A stretch of DNA of 64,000 bases from Providencia sp. PROV188 (GTDB lineage: Bacteria; Pseudomonadota; Gammaproteobacteria; Enterobacterales; Enterobacteriaceae): the NCBI RefSeq assembly GCF_027595165.1, contig NZ_CP097291.1:1612001-1676000 (forward strand). The letters are read 5' to 3'. Positions 15,519 through 23,250 of the stretch are shown here, one piece after another; positions within the stretch are counted from its first letter, which is position 1, and every line of letters starts with the position of its first letter. The notes below the pieces were generated by a model that was not told where the DNA came from, made no database searches, and saw only the letters and a program-made list of their open reading frames with translations. The position numbers were made by a program, and so were the translations under genes.

Positions 15519-16217
15519 TTACTGGTTTTTTAGTGCGTATTGAACTGCACTTTGCGCATGAATTGCCGTGGTATCAAAGACGGGCACGGAAGTATCATCT
15601 CCATTTACCAGCAATGTAATTTCAGTACATCCAAGAATAATACCCTCAGCACCTTGTTCAACGAGTGATTTCATAATGCGTTGATACTCGGTTCGTGAAG
15701 CCTCAGAGATAACGCCTAAACACAGCTCATTGTAGATAATATCGTGAACGATTTTTCTGTCTGTCTCATTCGGTGTGATAACGCTTAAATTAAATTTATC
15801 AATCAGACGATCTTTATAAAAAGCTTGCTCCATGGTAAATGCAGTACCTAACAACCCAATAGTTTTAATGCCTGATTGTATTATTTTTTCGCCTGTTGCA
15901 TCTGCAATGTGAAGGAGAGGAAGGTTTGATTTTTCTTCGATTTGGGAAGCAACTTTGTGCATCGTATTTGTACACAAAACTAAAAAATCAGCGCCAGCAG
16001 CTTGTAAACTCATCCCTGCTTTTGCTAAATGGTCAGCAGCAAGATCCCATTGACCGTGAGATTGAAAATGCTCCACTTCAGCAAAATCAACACTGTATAA
16101 AACAATCTTAGCGGAATGCAACCCTCCTAGTTTTTGCTTAACACCTTCATTTATTTGCTGATAATAGAGTTGGGTTGATTCCCAGCTCATTCCCCCGATA
16201 AGTCCTATAGTCTTCAT
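15519..16217 (-). CDS. Aspartate/glutamate racemase family protein (YgeA type)
   Basis: The 232-residue protein belongs to the PLP-independent two-cysteine racemases. The first catalytic Cys is in LVLCTNTMH, the second in IILGCTEI. The N-terminus MKTIGLIGGMSWEST is the YgeA/RacX signature. It probably racemises amino acids in the cytoplasm; the substrate range is not readable. I use the ATG at 16217 because the conserved strand starts there and AAGGT precedes it; the frame runs 28 codons further upstream without support. Confidence 0.88.
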   Translation of the reverse strand: MKTIGLIGGMSWESTQLYYQQINEGVKQKLGGLHSAKIVLYSVDFAEVEHFQSHGQWDLAADHLAKAGMSLQAAGADFLVLCTNTMHKVASQIEEKSNLPLLHIADATGEKIIQSGIKTIGLLGTAFTMEQAFYKDRLIDKFNLSVITPNETDRKIVHDIIYNELCLGVISEASRTEYQRIMKSLVEQGAEGIILGCTEITLLVNGDDTSVPVFDTTAIHAQSAVQYALKNQ

Positions 16218-16607
16218 TGCTAAGTACCTTATATGTGTTTTTTTCTTACTATACTGAGCGTATTTATGGGGAGTCAATCCGTTAATATCATTTTTTATCA
16301 ATAATATAAATAAAGCTGAGATTATTTTTAACTGATAACTATCTTACTAGTTTTAATATTGGAGTTATCTTTCTATAATTAATCGTATATTAGAGATTAA
16401 CTTCATTTTTATTTTTTGAAAGATTAATTGATAACGCACTGGGACTGTCCAGTAAATCTTTATTAAATAATATTTTATTGCTGCTATACTACTAAAGTTA
16501 CTTATTTTATTTTTTAGATAAATAGTAAGTAAAATAAACCTAGTGACCTACACTGACTATTTTTTTGATGTTCAGTTTATGAATTTAAATTTTTAGTTAA
16601 GGAGTTT
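16218..16607. other. 390-bp AT-rich gap
   Basis: This is a divergent promoter region between the racemase gene and the 72-codon gene. I see no RNA gene, strong hairpin or known operator. Confidence 0.4.
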
Positions 16608-16826
16608 ATGATGGTAAGTAATAATCAGGCTCGTCGTTTATTAGGGATGCCGTTTAAATTAAGTCGTTCTAAGCGTAATATTCAAGTTTCTGTGATTGCA
16701 AAGGAAAATGCTACGACTTTACCTGAAAACCTGAAAGATAAGCAATTTGTTGCGGTACAGAAAAATAAAGCAACCGAGAAGAAAACCTATCATTCCGTCA
16801 GCGTATTTTATCCAGAATATATCTAA
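16608..16826 (+). CDS. Small basic protein, unknown
   Basis: The 72-residue protein is rich in Lys and Arg (NNQARRLLGMPFKLSRSKRN) and ends HSVSVFYPEYI. It has no membrane segment or known motif. AAGGAG lies before two adjacent ATG codons and a clean terminator follows, so it is very likely expressed. The basic character suggests nucleic acid or ribosome binding, which is only a guess. Confidence 0.6.
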   Translation: MMVSNNQARRLLGMPFKLSRSKRNIQVSVIAKENATTLPENLKDKQFVAVQKNKATEKKTYHSVSVFYPEYI

Positions 16827-16848
16827 TTTAATTTTAGGGTAAGATGTG

Positions 16849-16875
16849 ACCCTCTAGATTGACTAGAGGGTTTCT
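16849..16875 (+). terminator. Terminator of the small basic protein gene
   Basis: ACCCTCTAG (16849-16857) pairs perfectly with CTAGAGGGT (16863-16871), followed by TTCTG. Confidence 0.75.
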
Positions 16876-17093
16876 GTTCCTAAATAATAAATTCCTATCA
16901 TATATCCATGTCTTTTTTTGAATTATCTGATGGTATTTTATCATTGGAATGGTTCATGATCCTTCAGTAATTTTTTGTGATCGCGACTAAGTTTCTATCT
17001 ATTAAAAAAAATAAAATAGTGTGATAGTCATATTCTGTCGATAAAATCGGGAGCGAGAATAATGATAAATACAACTAAAATGGATATGTGTAG

Positions 17094-17873
17094 ATGAAAT
17101 TATGCCAATGGATGCTATTTTTTTGTTTTCTATTTATAAATGGTTGTTCAACACAATTTAAAACTGAAGATGAATCAAATAAGCTGAAGTTTAGTATTCA
17201 GCACGCTAACACGATCCCGATTAAGGATTCAGTTGAAACATTGACAGTGGCGGATATGCTGCCCGGAGATATCCTTTTGTCTTCAGCAACGGGGGTGAAC
17301 TCGTGGGGGATCCGCTTATTTAGTGTGAGTGGGGTGAGTCACGCTTCTATTTATTTAGGATTTGGTCAGGTGGCAGAATCGGTTGGAAGTGGAGTCAGAA
17401 TTATTCCTCTCGACCAAGCAATCACGGATTCTAATAATATGGTTGTATTACGGCATAACTTATTAACGTCATTTCATGCAGAAAAACTGCGTGAGTTTTC
17501 TACTGCTAATGACGGAGGCAAATACAACATGAAAGGGATCATCATGATTGCGCCGTGGATGCTGACAAAACGCGTGTGCGAATTACCACTAATTGGACAG
17601 ACTATCCGTAATTTTTGCCTTAAAACACTGGCTACAGTGCAATTAGGGGATGATATTGAACAAGCCAACGGTTTCTTTTGTTCGCAGTTTGTCCTAGATG
17701 CGTATAAATATGCCGGTGTACCACTGTTTGAAGGGAACTCATCATGGATTACGCCTGCTGATATTTTGCACATGCGTTCAGGGGATGTACCAACCTTTAT
17801 GCCGACAGAACGTTTAACCTATGTTGGACATTTGAAAAATTGGAGCTTTGGGGGCGCGATCCTCAATAAGTGA
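17094..17873 (+). CDS. YiiX/YaeF-family lipoprotein, permuted papain-fold hydrolase
   Basis: The 259-residue protein has a lipoprotein signal ending in FINGC (Cys18). The body has the YiiX/YaeF-type permuted NlpC/P60 layout: MLPGDILLSS, then a His in GVSHASIYLG, and later the Cys in GFFCSQFVLDAYKYAG. These would be the catalytic His and Cys. Members are thought to be amidases or peptidases acting in the envelope; the substrate is unknown. It lies alone, convergent with ryhB. Confidence 0.85.
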   Translation: MKLCQWMLFFCFLFINGCSTQFKTEDESNKLKFSIQHANTIPIKDSVETLTVADMLPGDILLSSATGVNSWGIRLFSVSGVSHASIYLGFGQVAESVGSGVRIIPLDQAITDSNNMVVLRHNLLTSFHAEKLREFSTANDGGKYNMKGIIMIAPWMLTKRVCELPLIGQTIRNFCLKTLATVQLGDDIEQANGFFCSQFVLDAYKYAGVPLFEGNSSWITPADILHMRSGDVPTFMPTERLTYVGHLKNWSFGGAILNK

Positions 17874-17921
17874 TGAGGTATTGCAGGCGAAGTTTTGATG
17901 AAATACTGTTTGCCATAGAAT

Positions 17922-17952
17922 AAAAAAAAGGCCAACTCAAACGAGTTGGCCA
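17922..17952 (-). terminator. Rho-independent terminator of ryhB
   Basis: GGCCAACTC and GAGTTGGCC pair perfectly around AAAC (plus-strand reading); the minus-strand RNA then has eight U. Confidence 0.93.
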
Positions 17953-18018
17953 GCTAAACTGGAAGCAATGTGAGCAATGTCGTTGTGAAAAGACCGAGTA
18001 ATTTACTCAACTATTCAC
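17926..18018 (-). ncRNA. ryhB: RyhB iron-responsive small RNA
   Basis: On the minus strand this region reads ACGACATTGCTCACATTGCT followed by TCCAGT, which is the conserved RyhB core that pairs with target mRNAs. It ends in a perfect 9-bp terminator (17942-17950 with 17929-17937 and a GTTT loop) followed by eight T. A Fur box lies directly upstream (18028-18046). From a likely start near 18018 the RNA would be about 93 nt; E. coli RyhB is 90. RyhB represses non-essential iron-protein mRNAs under iron starvation together with Hfq. The exact 5' end is an estimate. A 17-nt perfect complement occurs in the hemA leader at 46554-46570. Confidence 0.92.
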
Positions 18019-18027
18019 GAGATAAAA

Positions 18028-18046
18028 GATAACTATTCTCATTTAA
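18028..18046 (-). promoter_or_regulatory. Fur box of ryhB
   Basis: The minus strand TTAAATGAGAATAGTTATC matches the 19-bp Fur consensus at 13 positions and overlaps the promoter region 10-28 bp upstream of the estimated RyhB start. Fur repression of ryhB is established in enterobacteria. Confidence 0.78.
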
Positions 18047-18359
18047 GAAATCAACCCCTTTTTTCATATAACTATTATAATTTTTTATCCCATCATAAAT
18101 CCCAAAAATGCTTAAAAAACAAATTGATCAATAGTTTTATTGGTTTGTTTTAATGGAATCTCAGTTAATTCCTACGAAAAATATTTAACATTTTTTGCTT
18201 TTTCTCTGAGTGATGAAGTGAATTTTAGTGCTGATAAAGAAATAATGTTGTTAATTTGTAGCCGGAGATCTCATTTATCTTTTGAGATAAGAGACATTTA
18301 CGTACAGTTGATTATAATTTTATTGTTAATGTTTATTCGATAATTTATCAGGAGGGCTT

Positions 18360-18788
18360 ATGTACAAAACAATTTTGGTCCCTATCGATCTCACTGAAGA
18401 AGAGTTGACCAGTAAAGCGGTTCGTCATGCGGTAAATTTAGCGAAACAATCTGGCGCAAAAATTCACCTGATCCACGTATTGCCTATCTCTTCGGCAATT
18501 ATCAATGCATATGCGCTGGGTTATATGGAAATTAAAGACCGCGCGACAGTGAAAGCAGAAGAAGACATGAAAATGCTGATGGATTCGATTGATCTTCCTC
18601 ATGATGATGTCAGTTACACTATTACGTTTGGTTCACCTCGTGATGAAGTGATTAACACCGCAAAAGATATTAATGCCGATATTATTGTGATTGGCTCTCG
18701 CCGTCCAAATATTACGACTCACTTGTTAGGTTCTACTGCGGCAGGAATTGTTCGTTACGCAGAAACATCCGTACTGGTTGTTCGTTAA
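18360..18788 (+). CDS. Universal stress protein (UspF/UspG type)
   Basis: The 142-residue protein is a single Usp domain of the ATP-binding class: the N-terminal KTILVPIDL and the ATP motif GSRRPNITTHLLGSTAAGIV (G-2x-G-9x-G(S/T) type) near the C-terminus. It acts in the cytoplasm in stress survival. The ribosome site AGGAGG is strong. A second Usp gene follows after the channel-like gene, so the three may be one functional neighbourhood, although a terminator separates the first two. Confidence 0.92.
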   Translation: MYKTILVPIDLTEEELTSKAVRHAVNLAKQSGAKIHLIHVLPISSAIINAYALGYMEIKDRATVKAEEDMKMLMDSIDLPHDDVSYTITFGSPRDEVINTAKDINADIIVIGSRRPNITTHLLGSTAAGIVRYAETSVLVVR

Positions 18789-18804
18789 TTTATTCTTTTT
18801 TAAA

Positions 18805-18846
18805 ACCTATGCAATGAAGTTCTTGTAATGTTGCATAGGTTTTTTT
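18805..18846 (+). terminator. Terminator of the first usp gene
   Basis: ACCTATGCAA (18805-18814) pairs with TTGCATAGGT (18831-18840), then a T-run. Confidence 0.9.
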
Positions 18847-18905
18847 ATGTCGTTTGCAAGGTCATTGTTGAATTGGCATATCGGCATGGACTGAGTAGGA
18901 TTTTT

Positions 18906-19244
18906 ATGGAGAAATTCACTAAAGAATTAATGCGCATGGAACATTTTGTTTTACGAGTTCTGCGTTTTTATTTTTTAGCGTTATTAGTGTTTTTCATTGG
19001 CTTACTGCCTGGGATTATTGGTTTTTATTTTATTGAAGGGCATTCGATAATGGAATCTATGCTGAATGCATTATCAATGCTGAGCGGCCAAGCGATTGAG
19101 CCGGCACCAATCACCCAAACAGGCCGTTTCTTTATCGCTATTTACGGTTTATTTTTACAAAGTGTATTCATTATTAGTATTGGCTTAATCGTCACGCCGT
19201 TTATTCATCGCATATTACATAAGTGGCACTTAGAAGAGGATTAG
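18906..19244 (+). CDS. Two-helix, channel-like membrane protein (paralogue 2)
   Basis: The 112-residue protein has helix 1 (about residues 17-43), a loop SMLSGQAIEPAPITQTGRFF and helix 2 (about 77-100), ending HRILHKWHLEED. The pattern SMLSGxxIEP...TxxGRFFIAIYGLF follows the pore region of two-helix K+ channels, where TVGYGD would be expected in place of SGQAIE. It therefore looks like a member of that superfamily with a lost or altered filter. It lies between two usp genes. The ATG at 18906 follows AGGA; the frame extends 26 codons upstream into the preceding terminator, which argues against the longer form. Confidence 0.6.
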   Translation: MEKFTKELMRMEHFVLRVLRFYFLALLVFFIGLLPGIIGFYFIEGHSIMESMLNALSMLSGQAIEPAPITQTGRFFIAIYGLFLQSVFIISIGLIVTPFIHRILHKWHLEED

Positions 19245-19432
19245 ATTGAATAAAGTGCCAAATGTTGTGGTTATTTTACTGAATTGATTTTCAGATTAGT
19301 AAACCAGTTCACGACATTTTGATTTTATTCAGACTATACTTTTGTTGGCAAAAAATAACCATTAAACCGCTATCTCATCTATTCAAAAAACGAATAAATT
19401 GAATGAGAGATACATCCTTGAGAGGGGCTTAT

Positions 19433-19882
19433 ATGAATAAAACTATTTTGGTTCCCGTTGATATTTCTGAAGATGCATTGACTGATAAAGCGTTAAAGCA
19501 AGCTATTCATTTAGCAAAAATGGATAACGCTAACATCCATCTATTTCACTCAGTACCGGATGTTTCAAGATTTTCGATGAGTTATAGCTATCATTATGAT
19601 TTGCTTGCATCATTTACAAAAAAGGCAATAGAACGTTCGGAAGAACAGCTTGTTGAACTGGTTAATCATATTGTGAAAGATATGGATTTCCCAGCAGATA
19701 GGATCTCTTATAAAGTGGAGTTTGGCTCTCCAAGAGAAAAAGTGTTAGATGAAGCTGAGAAAGTTCATGCCGACCTTATTGTGGTTGGCTCGCGTAACCC
19801 AAGTATTTCAACACACTTATTAGGTTCGAATGCTTCAGGGATCGTCTCTTATGCGAAAATATCCGTTTTAGTCGTAAGATAA
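19433..19882 (+). CDS. Universal stress protein (second copy)
   Basis: The 149-residue protein is a Usp paralogue of the gene at 18360. It starts MNKTILVPVDIS and has the ATP motif GSRNPSISTHLLGSNASGIV. I use the ATG at 19433 after GAGAGGGG; ten codons upstream in frame are less likely. It probably has the same ATP-binding stress role in the cytoplasm. Confidence 0.92.
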   Translation: MNKTILVPVDISEDALTDKALKQAIHLAKMDNANIHLFHSVPDVSRFSMSYSYHYDLLASFTKKAIERSEEQLVELVNHIVKDMDFPADRISYKVEFGSPREKVLDEAEKVHADLIVVGSRNPSISTHLLGSNASGIVSYAKISVLVVR

Positions 19883-19916
19883 TTTTATTGTTTAATATAC
19901 AGATTGGATTCATAGA

Positions 19917-19944
19917 AAAGACCTGAGTTATCAGGTCTTTTTTT
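19917..19944 (+). terminator. Terminator of the second usp gene
   Basis: AAAGACCTGA (19917-19926) pairs with TCAGGTCTTT (19931-19940), followed by TTTT. Confidence 0.92.
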
Positions 19945-19951
19945 AGGGTAA

Positions 19952-20245
19952 TTAAGATTTATTGACCGTTTCTTTAGCGTGCTCAATAGCTGTTAATGCT
20001 TGGCTACATGCTTGCTCTTGTGTATCTTCAGGATAACTTGCGAGGGTTTTTCTCGCGTCTTCTAATTGTGATTTCATTAATGCGATTTGTTCATTCGCAT
20101 TAGGCTCATTTTTATATTGTTCTTCAGCTTGTTGAACTAGCGCATTCATTTCTTTGAAATATTTGTCACAAACTTGTCCTGCATTAGCATTCAATGCAGT
20201 CAGCGAAACAAATAGACCCAATGCAATTGGCAGAATATTTTTCAT
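19952..20245 (-). CDS. Small periplasmic helical protein (DUF5339-like)
   Basis: The 97-residue protein has a Sec signal peptide (MKNILPIALGLFVSLTALNANA) and a mature part of charged helices with two cysteines (QVCDKYF and EQACSQAL) that could form a disulphide. The pattern fits DUF5339-type periplasmic proteins of unknown function; I am not certain of the family. The start is one of two adjacent ATG codons (20245 or 20248). Confidence 0.65.
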   Translation of the reverse strand: MKNILPIALGLFVSLTALNANAGQVCDKYFKEMNALVQQAEEQYKNEPNANEQIALMKSQLEDARKTLASYPEDTQEQACSQALTAIEHAKETVNKS

Positions 20246-20400
20246 CATATTTTCACTTTCAAAAGTCATATTTCGGTCAGCATAGCATCCCATTTTTTAA
20301 AAAGACATCGACCAATGATGAATATTTCAGTGAGTTTTAATTTTTATCAAATTAATCATGCCAATATTAAAGCAAGTGGCTATAGCATAAATTGCAAACT

Positions 20401-20419
20401 ATAAATGATAATCATTATT
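20401..20419. promoter_or_regulatory. Fur box upstream of an orphan gene
   Basis: ATAAATGATAATCATTATT matches the 19-bp Fur consensus at 15 positions, including an unbroken core of 15. It overlaps a TTGACT -35-like element (20418-20423). Confidence 0.8.
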
Positions 20420-20439
20420 GACTGCGTGTAATAATAAAG

Positions 20440-20455
20440 TGTACATTTCAGTACA
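20440..20455. promoter_or_regulatory. Candidate operator TGTAC-N6-GTACA
   Basis: A short perfect inverted repeat lies between the Fur box and the start of the gene at 20492. It is a candidate site for the neighbouring TetR protein (inference). Confidence 0.4.
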
Positions 20456-20491
20456 TTTTATTGAGTTAACAACCCAACGTAAGGAATGATA

Positions 20492-20899
20492 ATGAATAAC
20501 AGTATTATGATTAATACTCAGAACTGGCCTGTCTGTGCTATGAATACGTTTCCAACGTCAATGATGGAAACTCAGTCATGGTTATCGGAACTTGAGCAAT
20601 TATTAGCGAAAAAGACGCCATTTGTTTTAATTTATCCGCCAATGGAACCGAAAGGAAAACCAACAGCAGAAGACATGGAGTGTATGAAATTTGTACGTCG
20701 TTGGTTGAAAGAAGGAAGAGGGGCGATGGCAGAATATTGTCGAGCTATGGTGATCACATTACAGCCAGATGGGAGAGATAAAGATGAAATGGAGCGTACA
20801 GCACCGGTTATTTCATCTCTGTATGGACCTGAAGTTTTTTTAGTGGGGAGCTCCCAAGCTGCGCAACAGCAAGCCACTGAAATTTTAAATGGGCTATGA
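20492..20899 (+). CDS. Unknown protein, probably Fur-regulated
   Basis: The 135-residue protein is soluble, with TPFVLIYPPMEPKGKPTAEDMECMKFVRRWLKE in the middle and PEVFLVGSSQAAQQQATEIL near the end, suggesting an alternating alpha/beta fold. I do not recognise the family. A good Fur box lies about 70-90 bp upstream, so expression under iron limitation is likely. The ATG at 20492 follows AAGGA at a good distance; another ATG two codons earlier is too close to that site. The last 6 bp overlap the convergent TetR gene. Confidence 0.7.
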   Translation: MNNSIMINTQNWPVCAMNTFPTSMMETQSWLSELEQLLAKKTPFVLIYPPMEPKGKPTAEDMECMKFVRRWLKEGRGAMAEYCRAMVITLQPDGRDKDEMERTAPVISSLYGPEVFLVGSSQAAQQQATEILNGL

Positions 20900-21532
20900 T
20901 TTACTGGCACTAATTTTACGAATATAGCTAGCGATGATATCCACAGAAAGCCCAATTTGTTGATGGATAAATTCATCGCTAGGTTTAAAGTTTTCGACAC
21001 AGAAAGTTTTGATAAAAACATCCGCTTTTAGCATCTCTAAATAACGGGATGAAATGCTTAACAGTGTGTCGTTATCGACTTTGACAGTCGGAATTTGTGC
21101 AAGCTTTTCGGCAAGGCGCTGATAGCTTTGTACGGGACCTTGTTCGAAAAAGAGTTGGCTAATCTCAGGGAAGCGATTGTATTCCCCTAGTATTAAGCGG
21201 TATAGCCCGATAGATTGGGGTTTAATCACATTGACTAAAAAACGCGAACCATAAAACGATAATACCGCTTCAATGCTGTCTAAAGGCGGCTCTTTATGGT
21301 CTGGTTCAGTAAAAATATCGTCTATCATATATGCCACAACTGCGGCAAATAAACCTTCTTTATCCCCAAAGTTTTTATATAACGTCGAACGGGAACCGCC
21401 CGCGCGTTCGATGATCATATCTAATGTCGTGCCTTCAAAACCATATTGCAGAAAAATATCCGCCGCAGCCGTAATAAGTGCTTGGTGGCGACGCTGTCCT
21501 TTTGGTGTTTTGGCGGAACTTGTCTGGTTCAT
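20894..21532 (-). CDS. TetR/AcrR family transcriptional regulator
   Basis: The 212-residue protein has an N-terminal TetR helix-turn-helix (about residues 15-62: ALITAAADIFLQYGFEGTTLDMIIERAGGSRSTLYKNFGDKEGLF) and a helical ligand-binding domain. It is convergent with the Fur-box gene (6-bp overlap) and divergent from yjjPB 148 bp away. The divergent pair is the more usual target of a TetR repressor. The ligand is unknown. Confidence 0.92.
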   Translation of the reverse strand: MNQTSSAKTPKGQRRHQALITAAADIFLQYGFEGTTLDMIIERAGGSRSTLYKNFGDKEGLFAAVVAYMIDDIFTEPDHKEPPLDSIEAVLSFYGSRFLVNVIKPQSIGLYRLILGEYNRFPEISQLFFEQGPVQSYQRLAEKLAQIPTVKVDNDTLLSISSRYLEMLKADVFIKTFCVENFKPSDEFIHQQIGLSVDIIASYIRKISASKS

Positions 21533-21680
21533 GAAATCAATTTCCTAACAAAATGGCGGCACGAGGCTAAATTATCTGAAAGAGGTCATAATTCAGTTTG
21601 TTATTTTCCTCTATGATGTATATGAATATTATCATGTTTAAATCAATATCTGAATTTTTGTCAAATCCTTGGGGGAGAGA

Positions 21681-22493
21681 ATGAAGGATTGCACGATTGA
21701 TGAAAAAACGCAGAGAGAAGAAGAAGTTGTTGATACACAGAGAGAAATTACAAAGCTGTGTATTGAATGCGGTTTGCTGCTATTACAGCATGGGGCTGAG
21801 AGTATGCTGGTTGAGCAATTAACAACACGCTTAGGTATCGCTTTGGGCGCTAACCAGGTAGATAGTGCGATTTCATCTAACTCACTCGTATTAACCACAA
21901 TCATCGATGGGCGCTGTTTAACATCGACTCGGCGGATTATTGACCGTGGCATTAATATGCATGTAGTGACTGAAGTTCAGCATGCGGTGATCCTCGTTGA
22001 GCATCATTTACTTGACCGTAAACAACTACAAAAAAAATTAGCAGGTATCAAACCATTACGTTATCCCCGCTGGTTAATGGTGGTGATGGTGGCGCTTTCT
22101 TGTGCTTGCTTCAGTTCCCTTAACGGTGGTGGTTGGGAAAGTGCGTTGATCACCTTTATGGCGAGTGGCTGTGCGATGTATATCCGGCAAGTGTTAACAT
22201 CTCGCCAGATTAACCCATTGATTAACTTCTGTATTACAGCATTTGTCGCGACATCCGTTTCGGGGTTATTACTCAAAGTACCTTATTTAAATGTGACTGA
22301 AACCATTGCAATGGCGGCAAGTGTGCTGCTACTAGTCCCAGGATTTCCATTAATTAATGCGGTGGCGGATATGTTTAAAGGCCATGTGAATACAGGGATC
22401 GCTCGTTGGATGATGGCGAGCTTATTAACGCTGGCAACTTGTATCGGCGTGGTACTGGCAATGATCATTTGGAATCTAAGGGAGTGGGCCTAA
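21681..22493 (+). CDS. yjjP: YjjP-like ThrE-family exporter subunit
   Basis: The 270-residue protein has an N-terminal cytoplasmic domain ([19 protein letters not shown] ... [16 protein letters not shown]) and about five membrane helices in the second half. This is the larger half of a split ThrE-type exporter. In E. coli YjjP and YjjB act together and have been linked to succinate export; the general family exports threonine and related acids. The start codon ATG at 21681 follows GGGGAGAGA. The gene overlaps yjjB by one base (TAATG). Confidence 0.88.
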   Translation: MKDCTIDEKTQREEEVVDTQREITKLCIECGLLLLQHGAESMLVEQLTTRLGIALGANQVDSAISSNSLVLTTIIDGRCLTSTRRIIDRGINMHVVTEVQHAVILVEHHLLDRKQLQKKLAGIKPLRYPRWLMVVMVALSCACFSSLNGGGWESALITFMASGCAMYIRQVLTSRQINPLINFCITAFVATSVSGLLLKVPYLNVTETIAMAASVLLLVPGFPLINAVADMFKGHVNTGIARWMMASLLTLATCIGVVLAMIIWNLREWA

Positions 22494-22954
22494 TGTTTTT
22501 CATTGAGCTAATTGAGAAAATGGTCTTAGCGGCTGTCCCCGCCGTCGGCTTTGCAATGGTATTTAATGTGCCTGTGAGGGCGCTGAAATATTGTGGGCTA
22601 TTAGGCGCGATTGGTTATGGTTCACGAATGATTTTAATGTCGCTGGGTTTGCAAATTGAATGGGCGAGTTTTCTTGCTGCGATTTTAATTGGCATGATTG
22701 GCATCCAGTGGTCGCGTTGGTGGCTGGCTCATCCAAAAGTTTTTACCGTTGCAGCGGTTATTCCTATGTTTCCGGGGATCAGCGCTTATATCGCAATGAT
22801 TTCTGTGGTGAAAATTTCTCAATATGGCTATACCCCAGAGTTAATGGAAACGCTGGTTACTTACTTTTTAAGGGCATCTTTTATTGTCGGTGCGCTCTCT
22901 ATCGGCATTTCATTACCGGGATTATGGCTATATCGCAAAAAACCAAGTGTTTGA
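22493..22954 (+). CDS. yjjB: YjjB-like ThrE-family exporter subunit
   Basis: The 153-residue membrane protein starts [25 protein letters not shown] and has four to five helices, including the conserved [14 protein letters not shown] block. It is the small ThrE_2 half partner of YjjP. The ATG shares its A with the yjjP stop codon, so the two are translationally coupled. Confidence 0.88.
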   Translation: MFFIELIEKMVLAAVPAVGFAMVFNVPVRALKYCGLLGAIGYGSRMILMSLGLQIEWASFLAAILIGMIGIQWSRWWLAHPKVFTVAAVIPMFPGISAYIAMISVVKISQYGYTPELMETLVTYFLRASFIVGALSIGISLPGLWLYRKKPSV

Positions 22955-23008
22955 TGCTCAAGAATATTTCATTGTTTGAAGTCATTAAGCAGTAAACCAC
23001 GTCATAGC

Positions 23009-23044
23009 AAAAGCGTTAATTGATAGTGATTAACGCTTTTTGTT
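23009..23044. terminator. Bidirectional-type terminator after yjjB
   Basis: AAAAGCGTTAAT (23009-23020) pairs perfectly with ATTAACGCTTTT (23029-23040), followed by T. The remaining 200 bp up to the next gene show nothing else. Confidence 0.88.
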
Positions 23045-23250
23045 AATAAAGTTTGTTATCTATTCTTTGTATATTATTGCACAAATTCCGATATTGCTTT
23101 TGGTGTAATAAAATTGAGTATCAATTGATATCAAAAAGACTTATATTTCATTCAACTAGCGAGTATACATAGCGTATTCAGCAATTTTTGCATGAATAAC
23201 TTGCGTGTTGTATTTAATAAATTGCTTTTTTTCCTATCAATGGTGTTATT

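Noticed and set aside
18140..18343. 67-codon plus-strand ORF upstream of the first usp gene
   Set aside because: No ribosome site and no protein-like pattern; it lies in the AT-rich leader and promoter region of usp.
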